10,317 nucleotides of DNA, from the NCBI GenBank assembly GCA_003165115.1, contig PLSJ01000521.1, forward strand, positions 1 through 10,317. The letters are read 5' to 3'. A program made the translations under genes and the position numbers. This DNA comes from Syntrophaceae bacterium. GTDB taxonomy: Bacteria; Desulfobacterota; Syntrophorhabdia; Syntrophorhabdales; WCHB1-27. The notes below the pieces were generated by a model. That model was not told the origin of the DNA. It made no database searches and saw only the letters and a program-made list of their open reading frames with translations. Shown here piece by piece: positions 1 through 6,401 of the stretch (position 1 is the first letter of the stretch; each line of letters begins with the position of its first letter).

Positions 1-1
1 C

Positions 2-985
2 GACACGCCCGCCATCAACTGGGGCATGTACCGCCAGATGCTCTTTGACGAAAAAACCATGGTCGGCCCCGTCCTCGCGTTCTCCGACATGGGGAAGATG
101 TTCCACAACAAGTATGCCCCGAAGAATATTCCCATGCCCTTCGCGACCGTCCTCAACCCCGACCCGCTCTCGGCCATCGCGAGCTGCGCGCCCGCGGCAA
201 TCCCGGAGGATGAGTTCACGAGCCTCCTCATGGGCGAGCCGGTGGAGGTCGTCAAGTGCGAGACGTGCGACCTTTACGTGCCCGCGCACGCGGAGATTAT
301 CATCGAAGGCGTGATCGTCCCCAACGTCACTATCGAGGAGGCGCCCTTCGGCGAATATACCGGGTACAGGACGAGCCCGAGGGAAAAGAGGACCGTCTAC
401 CGGGTGAAGGCGATCACCATGCGCAAGAAGCCGATCATGCCGGTCTCGAACATGGGCGTCCCGACGGATGAGGGACAGCTCCTCAGGGCCTTCTCTCTTG
501 CCCTGGAGATGGAGAGGTTGCTGAAGGACCAGGGGATCCCGGTCACGGGCGTCTACATGCTGCCCGAATCGACGCACCATCTCGTCGTGGTCGGCGTGAA
601 GCCTATTTACGCGAACATCGCCACGCAGATCGGCCAGCTCGTCTTCGGCAGCAAGCTCGGGCCCTGGTTCCACATGGTGGTGGTCGTTGATGACAAGACG
701 GATATTTACAGCAAGGATGAGCTGATACACGCGCTCAGCACCAAGTGCCATCCGGTCACGGGCATAAGGGTCACGGAACATGGGGTGGGCACGCCCCTGA
801 ACCCGTTCGTCGGCCCGGAGGAACGGCGCCTCGGCACCGCCCCGAAGGTGGTCTTCGATTGTCTCTTCCCGCTCGGCTGGCCGGCCTCCGATGTCCCCAT
901 AACGGTGTCGTTCAAGAACGTATACCCGAAGGAGATCCAGGAAAAGGTGATCGCCAACTGGACGAAATACGGGTTCAAGGAATAG
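2..985 (+). CDS. UbiD-family (de)carboxylase, phenylphosphate carboxylase large subunit (partial, N-terminus outside window)
   Basis: The reading frame is open from base 2, before the first ATG at 26, so the gene starts upstream of the window; about 327 C-terminal residues are visible. The opening residues NWGMYR match the UbiD motif carrying the catalytic Arg (codon 32-34). Next come the family segment GEPVEVVKCET and then EEAPFGEYTGY, which holds both catalytic acids: Glu codons at 338-340 and 353-355, five residues apart as in Fdc1/UbiD. The Arg-Glu-Glu set is therefore complete, and the enzyme should be active with prenylated FMN. From the neighbours (gamma-like subunit, second UbiD paralogue, phenylphosphate synthase) I infer the alpha or beta subunit of phenylphosphate carboxylase, adding CO2 para to the phosphate-bearing carbon to give 4-hydroxybenzoate. 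The sequence alone does not tell alpha from beta, nor exclude another aromatic-acid UbiD decarboxylase. It stops at TAG, 59 bases before the next gene. Confidence 0.88.
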   Translation, partial: DTPAINWGMYRQMLFDEKTMVGPVLAFSDMGKMFHNKYAPKNIPMPFATVLNPDPLSAIASCAPAAIPEDEFTSLLMGEPVEVVKCETCDLYVPAHAEIIIEGVIVPNVTIEEAPFGEYTGYRTSPREKRTVYRVKAITMRKKPIMPVSNMGVPTDEGQLLRAFSLALEMERLLKDQGIPVTGVYMLPESTHHLVVVGVKPIYANIATQIGQLVFGSKLGPWFHMVVVVDDKTDIYSKDELIHALSTKCHPVTGIRVTEHGVGTPLNPFVGPEERRLGTAPKVVFDCLFPLGWPASDVPITVSFKNVYPKEIQEKVIANWTKYGFKE

Positions 986-1044
986 GCCCGCCGTCCTTCG
1001 ACGGGAAAGAGGCGGTTTGAAAAGCATATAAGCAGGAGGATATT

Positions 1045-1299
1045 ATGGCAACCTGGGATACATTCATAGAGAAGGATTTCGCGAGCATGGAAGAGGATGT
1101 CGAGAAGGTCGTGGTAATACGCGACCTGACACCCGGCAGGACGAAGTATCGCTCGACCTATGCGAAGGTCAAGGTATCGAAGGACCCGGGGAAGTACCCG
1201 GAAACGCTGCGGGTGCGCCTCGGCAGGGGGCAGCTTATAGAGAGCCCCTGCTCCATGCAGATACTGGAGTTCGTCAACGTCATCCCGAAAGGGCTTTAG
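1045..1299 (+). CDS. ppcC: Small subunit resembling phenylphosphate carboxylase gamma subunit
   Basis: An 84-residue (about 9.6 kDa) soluble, charged protein between two UbiD-family genes. The start is well supported: AGGAGG at 1034-1039 lies five bases before the ATG. In Thauera aromatica phenylphosphate carboxylase is an alpha-beta-gamma-delta complex in which alpha and beta are UbiD-like and gamma is about 10 kDa; size and position here fit gamma. Visible features are an acidic N-terminal stretch (residues 9-20), a basic middle (RTKYRSTYAKVKV, about 32-44) and a C-terminal strand-rich part with one Cys (SPCSM, about 68-72). I recognise no catalytic motif, so a structural or activating role is inferred. 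The stop TAG is one base from the GTG of the next UbiD gene, indicating co-translation. The identification rests mainly on size, context and general resemblance; other UbiD accessory small proteins are possible. Confidence 0.72.
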   Translation: MATWDTFIEKDFASMEEDVEKVVVIRDLTPGRTKYRSTYAKVKVSKDPGKYPETLRVRLGRGQLIESPCSMQILEFVNVIPKGL

Positions 1300-1300
1300 C

Positions 1301-1921
1301 GTGGAGACGCTGCGGGATTACCTTGATTTCATGAAGGGCCGCGGCCTTATGCTGGAGATAGGCGATAAGGTCAGCCGCGAGGATATCCCCGAGCTGATAG
1401 AGGTGCTCGCGGACCGCGGAAAGGTGATCCACTTCAGCAACATCGACGGATACGCGTGCGGGATGGCGGCCAACCTGGCGCCGTCCATAGACGCGCTGAG
1501 CGCAGCCGTCGGGAAAATCGACCGCTTCGTCGAGGCGGGAAACAATGCCGAAGAGAAGGTCGCCGTGGATGCGGCGGGGCTGACGGTGGTCGAGATGGCG
1601 GGCCGCGACATCCTGTCCGTGCTCCCCATTCTCAAGCACTGCGAGAAGGATTCGGCCCCGTTCATTACCACGGCCATCGTCTCGTCGCGCGACCCCGATT
1701 CGGGCGTCGTCGGCCGCGGTGTCCACAGGCTCGAATACCGTGGCGGCAACCGGCTCGGGGTGACCCTCATCAATCCGCCCCTTTCGGACATACTGGAGAA
1801 GTACAAGGCCAGGGGGGAACGGATGCGGCTCCTGGTCACACTGGGCGTGGACCCCGTGCTCTTTCTGTCCATGGCGATGAAGGCAGTGCCCGGCAGGGAC
1901 AAGCTCGAAGTTGCGGGGTGA
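1301..1921 (+). CDS. UbiD-family carboxylase, N-terminal part (ends at premature TGA)
   Basis: The literal open frame from GTG 1301 to TGA 1919-1921 gives 206 residues. It covers the UbiD N-terminal domain and the start of the prFMN-binding beta-barrel, including catalytic Arg143 in VGRGVHR, but lacks the two acidic catalytic residues, so alone it should be inactive. The last residues, KLEVAG, align with the point where family members run on into L-R/K-G without a break. It should be read together with the downstream part as one gene; a true two-polypeptide enzyme is possible but less likely. Confidence 0.6.
   Translation: METLRDYLDFMKGRGLMLEIGDKVSREDIPELIEVLADRGKVIHFSNIDGYACGMAANLAPSIDALSAAVGKIDRFVEAGNNAEEKVAVDAAGLTVVEMAGRDILSVLPILKHCEKDSAPFITTAIVSSRDPDSGVVGRGVHRLEYRGGNRLGVTLINPPLSDILEKYKARGERMRLLVTLGVDPVLFLSMAMKAVPGRDKLEVAG
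1919..1921 (+). other. In-frame TGA codon within the UbiD reading frame
   Basis: The codon sits between GCG GGG and CTG AAG GGG. It falls at a hydrophobic, non-catalytic position (aligned with Leu in the LLMGEPVEV segment of the upstream paralogue), which argues against selenocysteine, since Sec normally replaces a catalytic Cys. TGG or TTA to TGA would be single changes. The following base is C. TGA is an ordinary stop elsewhere here (1301 frame end, ubiX, the receiver gene), so a changed genetic code is not supported. Confidence 0.85.
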
Positions 1922-1972
1922 CTGAAGGGGCAGGGTATCAAGGTCATCAGACCGGCCGGTCCGGATATCGAC

Positions 1973-2626
1973 GTGCCGGCCGGTGCGGAGTTCTACCTCG
2001 AAGGGGAGGTCGATTACGCGGACGTAAGGCCGGACGGTCCGCTGGGCGAGATAGGCGGCTACTATATGGCACTGGAGGCGACGCCCACCATGACGGTGAG
2101 CCGCATCTTCCACCGGCCGGACCCCCTCTACCACGCGCTCATGCCGACGGGCCTCGAAGGCGACGCCTATCTGACGTTCGTGAGCAGGGCCCACGTGGAA
2201 GGGTTCGTGAAGAAACAGTTTCCCTTTGTAGGCGAGATCGTCTTTGTCCCAAAGACATTCGGGTCGTCGGTCGTCGTCTCTGTAAGACCCGCGGCGCGCG
2301 CGCAGGTGCGCAGCCTTATCATGTTCATGACGGGTTTCCCCATGATAAAGAAAGTAATCGTCGTCGATGAGGACGTGGACGCGCACAACCTGCGCGACGT
2401 GGAGTGGGCGGTTATCACGAGGTGCCTTGCCGACGAAGACGTGATCGTGGCGGCGCACCTCCAGGGTCAGCCGATCGACCCGCAGTCGGCCGGTGGCGCG
2501 GGCGTCGCGAAGATGGGTATCGACGCGACAATGCAGGGCAAACATATCGAGGAGCGGGCACGTGTCGCAACGGGCAACCGGGAGCGCGTGGCCGCGGTCT
2601 TGCGATCTATCGGAGGTGTGGCATGA
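1973..2626 (+). CDS. UbiD-family carboxylase, C-terminal part (after the in-frame TGA)
   Basis: The frame continues directly after the TGA (from 1922), and the first usable start is GTG 1973, giving 217 residues. No Shine-Dalgarno sequence precedes that GTG (the upstream bases are ccggatatcgac), and starting there cuts off the conserved LKGQGIKVIRP strand, so independent initiation is unlikely. The segment carries the UbiD acidic motif as DGPLGE (Asp245/Glu250 in full-length numbering), followed by typical UbiD C-terminal features: a TGFPM segment, a DxDVDxHNLRDVEWA-like motif and a C-terminal helical tail. The stop TGA 2624-2626 overlaps the ubiX ATG by ATGA. Confidence 0.6.
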   Translation: MPAGAEFYLEGEVDYADVRPDGPLGEIGGYYMALEATPTMTVSRIFHRPDPLYHALMPTGLEGDAYLTFVSRAHVEGFVKKQFPFVGEIVFVPKTFGSSVVVSVRPAARAQVRSLIMFMTGFPMIKKVIVVDEDVDAHNLRDVEWAVITRCLADEDVIVAAHLQGQPIDPQSAGGAGVAKMGIDATMQGKHIEERARVATGNRERVAAVLRSIGGVA

Positions 2627-3216
2627 GCGGAATCATCATTGGTATAACAGGGGCCACGGGCGTCATCTACGGCGTACGCGCCGTCGAGGCGCTCTCTGCG
2701 ATGGGCGTGGAGACGCACCTGGTGGTGACGTCATCGGCCGCGAGGAACCTCGCCCTGGAGACCGATTACACGGTCGACCAGCTCAAATCTATGGCGTCCG
2801 CATTCTACGACGTCAATGACGTGGGAGAGGCCATCGCGAGCGGCTCGTTCAAGGTTGACGGCATGGTCGTCATGCCGTGCTCGATAAAGACGCTTTCCGG
2901 GATTGCGAACTCGTTCAATTACAACCTGCTCATAAGGGCCGCTGACGTGACGCTGAAGGAGCGGCGGAGGCTGGTCCTTGCGGTGCGGGAGACCCCTCTG
3001 CACGAAGGACACCTCGAACTTATGACGAAGGTTACACGGATGGGTGCGGTCATTATGCCCCCTGTCCCCGCCTTTTACCATATGCCGAGGACCATAGACG
3101 ACCTGATCGATCAGACCGTGGGAAAGATGCTCGATTTGTTTTCTCTCGACGGACACCTTTTCAGGAGATGGGGCAGCGTGGACGACGCGATGGTTGCAGA
3201 AGCGCGGGCAAAATGA
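2623..3216 (+). CDS. ubiX: UbiX/Pad1-family flavin prenyltransferase
   Basis: A 197-residue protein with the full UbiX signature: N-terminal GITGATGVIYG nucleotide/flavin-binding loop (residues 7-17), VVTSSA (34-39), MPCSIKTLSGIA (84-95), VRETPLH (121-127) and the C-terminal PPVPAFY (146-152). UbiX joins FMN and dimethylallyl phosphate to make prenylated FMN, the cofactor that UbiD-family enzymes need. Length is typical (about 190-210). The start ATG overlaps the stop of the UbiD gene as ATGA, with GGAGGTG a few bases upstream, so translation is probably coupled. Its place between the carboxylase and a riboflavin kinase gene argues for dedicated cofactor supply to the carboxylase rather than a role in ubiquinone synthesis. 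Key motifs appear intact, so activity is expected. Confidence 0.95.
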   Translation: MSGIIIGITGATGVIYGVRAVEALSAMGVETHLVVTSSAARNLALETDYTVDQLKSMASAFYDVNDVGEAIASGSFKVDGMVVMPCSIKTLSGIANSFNYNLLIRAADVTLKERRRLVLAVRETPLHEGHLELMTKVTRMGAVIMPPVPAFYHMPRTIDDLIDQTVGKMLDLFSLDGHLFRRWGSVDDAMVAEARAK

Positions 3217-3236
3217 GACAAGTCCCGGAGAGGCCC

Positions 3237-3632
3237 ATGGATGCGCACCGGAGTCTCAAGCTCACGGGCACCGTGGTGAGCGGCCTGGGTCAATCGGCGT
3301 CTTTCCTCGCCATCCCCTGGGTCAGCGGCCAGCTTGTCTCCAGGCTCAATTTCTCTCCGTACCTGGGGACCCTCAATATCGACGTACACTATCCCCGAAT
3401 ACAGAAGGTGCTCAAACGGCTTGGCAAAGAGCGGATCGTGCCGGCCGAGGAGGGTTTCTGCGACGCCCTGGTATTCGGAGGCACCATTGCGGGCCGCTAC
3501 CCCTGCGGCGTGATACTGCCGCTCGTGCCTGGCTATCCCGCGTCGATCCTTGAGGTAGTGGCGCCGGTTCACCTGAAAAAGGCATTGGGCGTAAGCGACG
3601 GTGACGGTATTGAATTTGTTATATACACATAA
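3237..3632 (+). CDS. ribK: Archaeal-type CTP-dependent riboflavin kinase (DUF120/RibK family)
   Basis: A 131-residue protein that matches the archaeal RibK fold from end to end: GTVVSGLGQSASF (residues 11-23; MJ0056 has VVSGLGEG-xx-F), GTLN (44-47, whose Thr and Asn coordinate Mg in the archaeal enzyme), and ILEVVAPVHLKKALGVSDGD (104-123; archaeal E-I-I-A-P-x-x-L-R-x-x-x-x-L-x-D-G-D). Family members phosphorylate riboflavin to FMN with CTP rather than ATP. Length equals the stand-alone archaeal enzyme (about 136). The start at 3237 is chosen for GGAG at 3227-3230, six bases upstream; an alternative ATG at 3213 would overlap the ubiX stop as ATGA and add eight residues. Right after ubiX, it would supply the FMN that UbiX prenylates. 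Most bacteria use the unrelated bifunctional RibF, so this looks like a gene of archaeal type, though transfer is inferred only. Confidence 0.85.
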   Translation: MDAHRSLKLTGTVVSGLGQSASFLAIPWVSGQLVSRLNFSPYLGTLNIDVHYPRIQKVLKRLGKERIVPAEEGFCDALVFGGTIAGRYPCGVILPLVPGYPASILEVVAPVHLKKALGVSDGDGIEFVIYT

Positions 3633-3651
3633 GTTTTGCTTATGGTGTATA
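3622..3651 (+). repeat. AT-rich inverted repeat spanning the ribK stop codon
   Basis: ATACACATAAG (3623-3633) and CTTATGGTGTAT (3639-3650) are inverted complements apart from one bulged G, with an outer T-A pair (3622/3651) and a five-base loop TTTTG: twelve pairs in all. No long T-run follows, so it is a poor classical terminator. It may be an operator or a weak 3' end for the carboxylase unit. Confidence 0.5.
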
Positions 3652-3708
3652 ATATTAAATGTTTTGCTTTATATACGCAGCGGCGTTTATATAGATACCT
3701 TGGTGTAT
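3624..3708 (+). promoter_or_regulatory. Putative promoter/operator region for the phenylphosphate synthase unit
   Basis: An AT-rich island in otherwise GC-rich DNA holds two sigma70-like candidates: TACACA (3624-3629), 18 bases, then a perfect TATAAT (3648-3653); and TTGCTT (3664-3669), 18 bases, then TATATA (3688-3693). Short direct repeats surround them: TTTTGCTT at 3634-3641 and 3662-3669, and TGGTGTAT at 3643-3650 and 3701-3708. GTGTAT therefore occurs three times if the inverted copy at 3623-3628 is counted, partly overlapping the first -10 box, which would suit a repressor or activator site. The function is inferred from sequence pattern only. Confidence 0.5.
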
Positions 3709-3801
3709 TAGAGTAAACCCGTCCTTCAGGAGAAAAGCCTCTTGCCTTCGGAAGCGCGGGAGAGCAGGGATCGCCACAAACATGAGGAAAGGAGGTTTTG
3801 T

Positions 3802-4449
3802 ATGCCCGTCCTGTTTACGCAGTCGTGGGACATCATTCAGGGAAAGGAGGATGCCTATGCGGAGTTCGTGAAGAGTACGCTGATACCGGGGATGACGGCA
3901 ATAGGACTCGAATCGGTGGGCGCGTATTACGTGGAGGTGGGCTTCGGGCCAAGGATCGTGGGCGTGCACCGTGCGAATGACGCGGAGGCGCTCTGCCGGT
4001 CTACCGGCACGAGCGAGTTCAAGCAGCTCACGCTCCAGGTCAAAGCGCTCGTGCAAAACTACCGTGCAGCCATCCTCGAGCCTGCGGGGAGGATAAAGCG
4101 GACGGAATATGTGATCCAGAAAGGCGTCTGGAAGTTTAACCAGTACTACGACCTGCGGCCGGCCTCAAAGAAGGAATACGCCGATTTTATTCTCAACGAG
4201 TACATACCGACGCTCGGAAAACTGAATTACCTGGAGATCACGGGGGGATGGAACGTGGTCCTGGGCGGCGTCAGCGAAATCGTCGCGGAGTTGACGTTCA
4301 AGGACCCGGTCGACATCGGCCGCATGCTCGCGAGTCCGGAATTCAGGCATATATCAATCAAACTTCAGGAAGAGTTCGCGATCAACTACCAGAACAGGAT
4401 CATGCGCTGTACGGAGCGTTTTGACGAACCGAGATGGTTCAGACTTTAG
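3802..4449 (+). CDS. Tandem ferredoxin-fold (NIPSNAP/dimeric alpha-beta barrel-like) protein of the phenol cluster
   Basis: A 215-residue soluble protein made of two clearly related halves, about residues 4-95 and 110-205. Matching points include F-T/N-Q-S/Y-W/Y-D at the start of each half, YAEFV/YADFI, LIPG/YIPT, LESVGA/LEITGG, RIVGV/EIVAE, and TSEFKQL/SPEFRHI, with a NYxxxI ending in both. This pattern of about 100-residue repeats with an early aromatic strand and a helix ending in EF resembles NIPSNAP or other dimeric alpha-beta barrel proteins, fused into a pseudo-dimer. I recognise no enzyme motif. The start ATG 3802 is chosen because AAAGGAGG lies at 3788-3795; a TTG at 3742 in frame has no such support. 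It is the first gene of the synthase unit, 27 bases before the His-domain subunit. Its mass (about 25 kDa) equals that of the third component of the Thauera synthase, but no CBS domain is visible. Role unknown; a regulatory or substrate-binding partner is a guess. Confidence 0.75.
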   Translation: MPVLFTQSWDIIQGKEDAYAEFVKSTLIPGMTAIGLESVGAYYVEVGFGPRIVGVHRANDAEALCRSTGTSEFKQLTLQVKALVQNYRAAILEPAGRIKRTEYVIQKGVWKFNQYYDLRPASKKEYADFILNEYIPTLGKLNYLEITGGWNVVLGGVSEIVAELTFKDPVDIGRMLASPEFRHISIKLQEEFAINYQNRIMRCTERFDEPRWFRL

Positions 4450-4476
4450 CCGTAAAATAAAAAAAAGGGGGGGTTT

Positions 4477-6318
4477 ATGGCAAAACAATTCATGGATCCA
4501 CACGATGTTCCTGCAATCCCGGGCACGGAAGGCTGGGAGAGACTCTATCCGTATCAGTACCAGTTTTCGAAGGTAGACCCGGAAAGGTCGGCCTTCGAAT
4601 CGAGCCAGATCTGGTTTTATGACGGCCTGCACTACCCTGAACCGCATTATCCTTTCGACCTGATATGGGATGAGGCATGGTCTCTGGCTCTGTCGCAGTA
4701 CAACACGCGCCACTGGCTCATTCCGCCCGCTCTCGGCATAGACCACAGGATCGTCAACGGCTACGTCTACATCAGCCCTGTGGGCGTCGCCGACCCGGCG
4801 GACATCCCGAAGCGTGTGCCCCATTTTATGGAAAGGGCAGGGTACTACTTTCAGAATTGGGACAGGCTTTACGAGAACTGGAAAAAGAAGATGACCGGGG
4901 TAATCGACAGATTGGAGGCGATGAACTTTACCGAGCTGCCGGAAATGGAGGACATAAGCGTCATCAAGGAGGGCCTGGGGATCGGGAGCGGCTACAAGCT
5001 CCTGAAACAGTACGACGACCTCATCGACCTCGGACTCCTGTGCTGGCAGTACCATTTCGAGTTCCTCAATCTGGCCTACGCCGCGCAGGTCACCTTTTTC
5101 CAGACGGCCGATCAGATCTTCCCCGGTATCCCCATGTCGACCCTGACGAAGCTGTCGGCGGGATTCGACCCGATCCTTTTCCGGCCCGATGCGGAGTTGA
5201 TCAGGCTTGCCAAGCTAGCCATCGAAGTGGGCATCGAAGACCTGATCCTGAAGCCGCTCAAGGCAGAAGATCTGATGAAAGAGCTGTCGACGCACCCCGT
5301 GGGTAAGGAGTGGCTCAAGGAGCTGGAGAAGTCGAGGTACCCGTGGTTCCATATCTCGACGGGCACCGGCTGGTATCATACGCACATAAGCTGGAACGAC
5401 AACCTCAACATCCCCTTCGACGCCATCAGGACCAACATCACGACGCTGAAGTCAGGCAGAGAGATCGGGAGACCGACGGCGCAGATACTGAAGGAACGGG
5501 ACAGGATCGCGGACGAATACAGGAAGCTGATCAAGACGGACGCGGACAGGGAGGCATTCGACCAGGGGCTCTCCATAGCGAGGCTGGTGCTCCCCTATGC
5601 CGAGGACCACAACTTTTATGTGGAGCACTGGTTCCATACCCTTTTCTGGGCAAAAGTGCGCCAGGTAGGCCAGATCCTGCAGAACGCGGGCTTCATCGAA
5701 AACGCCGACGAGGACATATGGTTCTTCAGGCGTGATGAGATCAAGCAGGCCCTGTGGGACCACGTAACCTCATGGTCGACAGGCGTGAGGGCGAGGGGAC
5801 CTTCATACTGGCCGAAAGAAATCGCCTGGAGGAAGGGCGTTTATGCGAAGTTCAAGGAGTGGCAGCCCCCTGCCGCCCTCGGCACGCCGCCCGATGTCGT
5901 CACCGAGCCTTTCACCATCGTCCTCTGGGGTGTGACGAACAACGTGCTCCAGTCATGGCTCGGCAGCGGCGGGGATGGGGGGTCGGAAAACGAAATACAG
6001 GGTTCACCCGGCTCCTCGGGCACGGCCGAAGGCCCGGCCAGGGTGCTGAAGACCGTGGAGCAGCTTGCGGACCTCAAACAGGGTGAGATACTCGTGGCGA
6101 CCACCACATCGCCCAGTTGGGCGCCCTCCTTTGTAAAAATAGCGGGGGCCGTCACCGACGTGGGCGGGCCGATGTGCCACGCCGCCATCGTATGCAGGGA
6201 ATACGGGTTGCCCACCGTTGTCGGGACGGGCAAGGGCACACAACTCATAAAGACCGGTGACATCATCCGGATCGACGGAGACACGGGTCTTGTCACCATA
6301 GTGAAGCGCGCGGGATAA
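4477..6318 (+). CDS. ppsA: Phenylphosphate synthase, 70-kDa subunit with phosphohistidine domain
   Basis: A 613-residue protein (about 70 kDa), the size of protein 1 of Thauera phenylphosphate synthase, which resembles the central part of PEP synthase. Residues 1-490 form a large, Trp- and His-rich, probably helical domain thought to bind the phenolic substrate; the stretch DEDIWFFRRDEIKQAL (411-426) is typical of PEP-synthase-like and rifampicin-phosphotransferase-like central domains. A Gly/Ser-rich linker (about 496-515) leads to the swivelling domain (516-613), with TAEGPARVL, then VGGPMCHAAIVCREYGLPTV around the phosphate-carrying His568, then GDIIRIDGDTGLVTI. The His takes phosphate from the ATP-grasp subunit and passes it to phenol. 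A seven-G tract (4467-4473) serves as ribosome binding site three bases before the ATG. Gene order and sizes argue against ordinary PEP synthase, which is one chain with a C-terminal PEP-binding TIM barrel, absent here. Confidence 0.88.
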   Translation: MAKQFMDPHDVPAIPGTEGWERLYPYQYQFSKVDPERSAFESSQIWFYDGLHYPEPHYPFDLIWDEAWSLALSQYNTRHWLIPPALGIDHRIVNGYVYISPVGVADPADIPKRVPHFMERAGYYFQNWDRLYENWKKKMTGVIDRLEAMNFTELPEMEDISVIKEGLGIGSGYKLLKQYDDLIDLGLLCWQYHFEFLNLAYAAQVTFFQTADQIFPGIPMSTLTKLSAGFDPILFRPDAELIRLAKLAIEVGIEDLILKPLKAEDLMKELSTHPVGKEWLKELEKSRYPWFHISTGTGWYHTHISWNDNLNIPFDAIRTNITTLKSGREIGRPTAQILKERDRIADEYRKLIKTDADREAFDQGLSIARLVLPYAEDHNFYVEHWFHTLFWAKVRQVGQILQNAGFIENADEDIWFFRRDEIKQALWDHVTSWSTGVRARGPSYWPKEIAWRKGVYAKFKEWQPPAALGTPPDVVTEPFTIVLWGVTNNVLQSWLGSGGDGGSENEIQGSPGSSGTAEGPARVLKTVEQLADLKQGEILVATTTSPSWAPSFVKIAGAVTDVGGPMCHAAIVCREYGLPTVVGTGKGTQLIKTGDIIRIDGDTGLVTIVKRAG

Positions 6319-6329
6319 AAGGTGCTTTC

Positions 6330-6380
6330 GCCCAACGGGTGGGAAGGGCGGTGAGACGTCCGCCTTTTCGCCCGTTGGGC
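6330..6380 (+). promoter_or_regulatory. Long GC-rich hairpin between the two synthase subunit genes
   Basis: GCCCAACGGG (6330-6339) pairs perfectly with CCCGTTGGGC (6371-6380). After a small mismatch/bulge, GGAAGGGCGG (6342-6351) pairs with CCGCCTTTTC (6360-6369) with two G-T wobbles, around an eight-base loop (6352-6359). About 20 pairs form in 51 bases, all inside the 83-base intergenic gap. No T-run follows, so it is more likely an mRNA processing/stability element or attenuator than a full terminator. Its effect on subunit ratio is inferred. Confidence 0.75.
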
Positions 6381-6401
6381 ACAGATACCGGGGGGGACAC
6401 C

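Larger units (their letters stand above)
1301..2626 (+). pseudogene. Second UbiD-family carboxylase subunit interrupted by an in-frame TGA (nonsense, recoded or sequencing error)
   Basis: Read through the TGA at 1919-1921, this is a 441-codon UbiD-family protein, close to a normal family length (about 450-490). The start is GTG 1301, with AAAGGG at 1288-1293 seven bases upstream and only one base after the previous stop. Both halves lie in the same frame with no gap or overlap, so a substitution rather than an indel explains the break. N-terminal half: UbiD-like opening (residues 1-20) and the motif VGRGVHR with the catalytic Arg at 143. C-terminal half: VPAGAEFYLEGE, then RPDGPLGE, where Asp245 stands at the position of the first catalytic Glu and Glu250 at the second. 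The UbiD consensus A-G-hydrophobic-L-R/K-G spans the stop (VAG-stop-LKG). The gene overlaps ubiX by ATGA. I infer the second large subunit of phenylphosphate carboxylase. Whether a full-length product is made cannot be told from sequence. Confidence 0.6.

Noticed and set aside
991..1004. Small hairpin CCGTC-cttc-GACGG after the first UbiD gene
   Set aside because: Only five pairs, no T-run, and the next gene follows closely within the same apparent unit; not a convincing terminator.
1919..1970. Selenocysteine insertion signal after the in-frame TGA
   Set aside because: The only stems I can draw (CTGA with TCAG; GGTATC with GATATC) are weak or have too large a loop, and the residue position is hydrophobic rather than a conserved Cys. 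Not excluded, but not supported.
1280..2545. 421-codon open frame on the minus strand
   Set aside because: It lies opposite the clearly conserved UbiD gene and translates to an Arg/His/Asp-rich sequence with no domain; a GC-skewed shadow.
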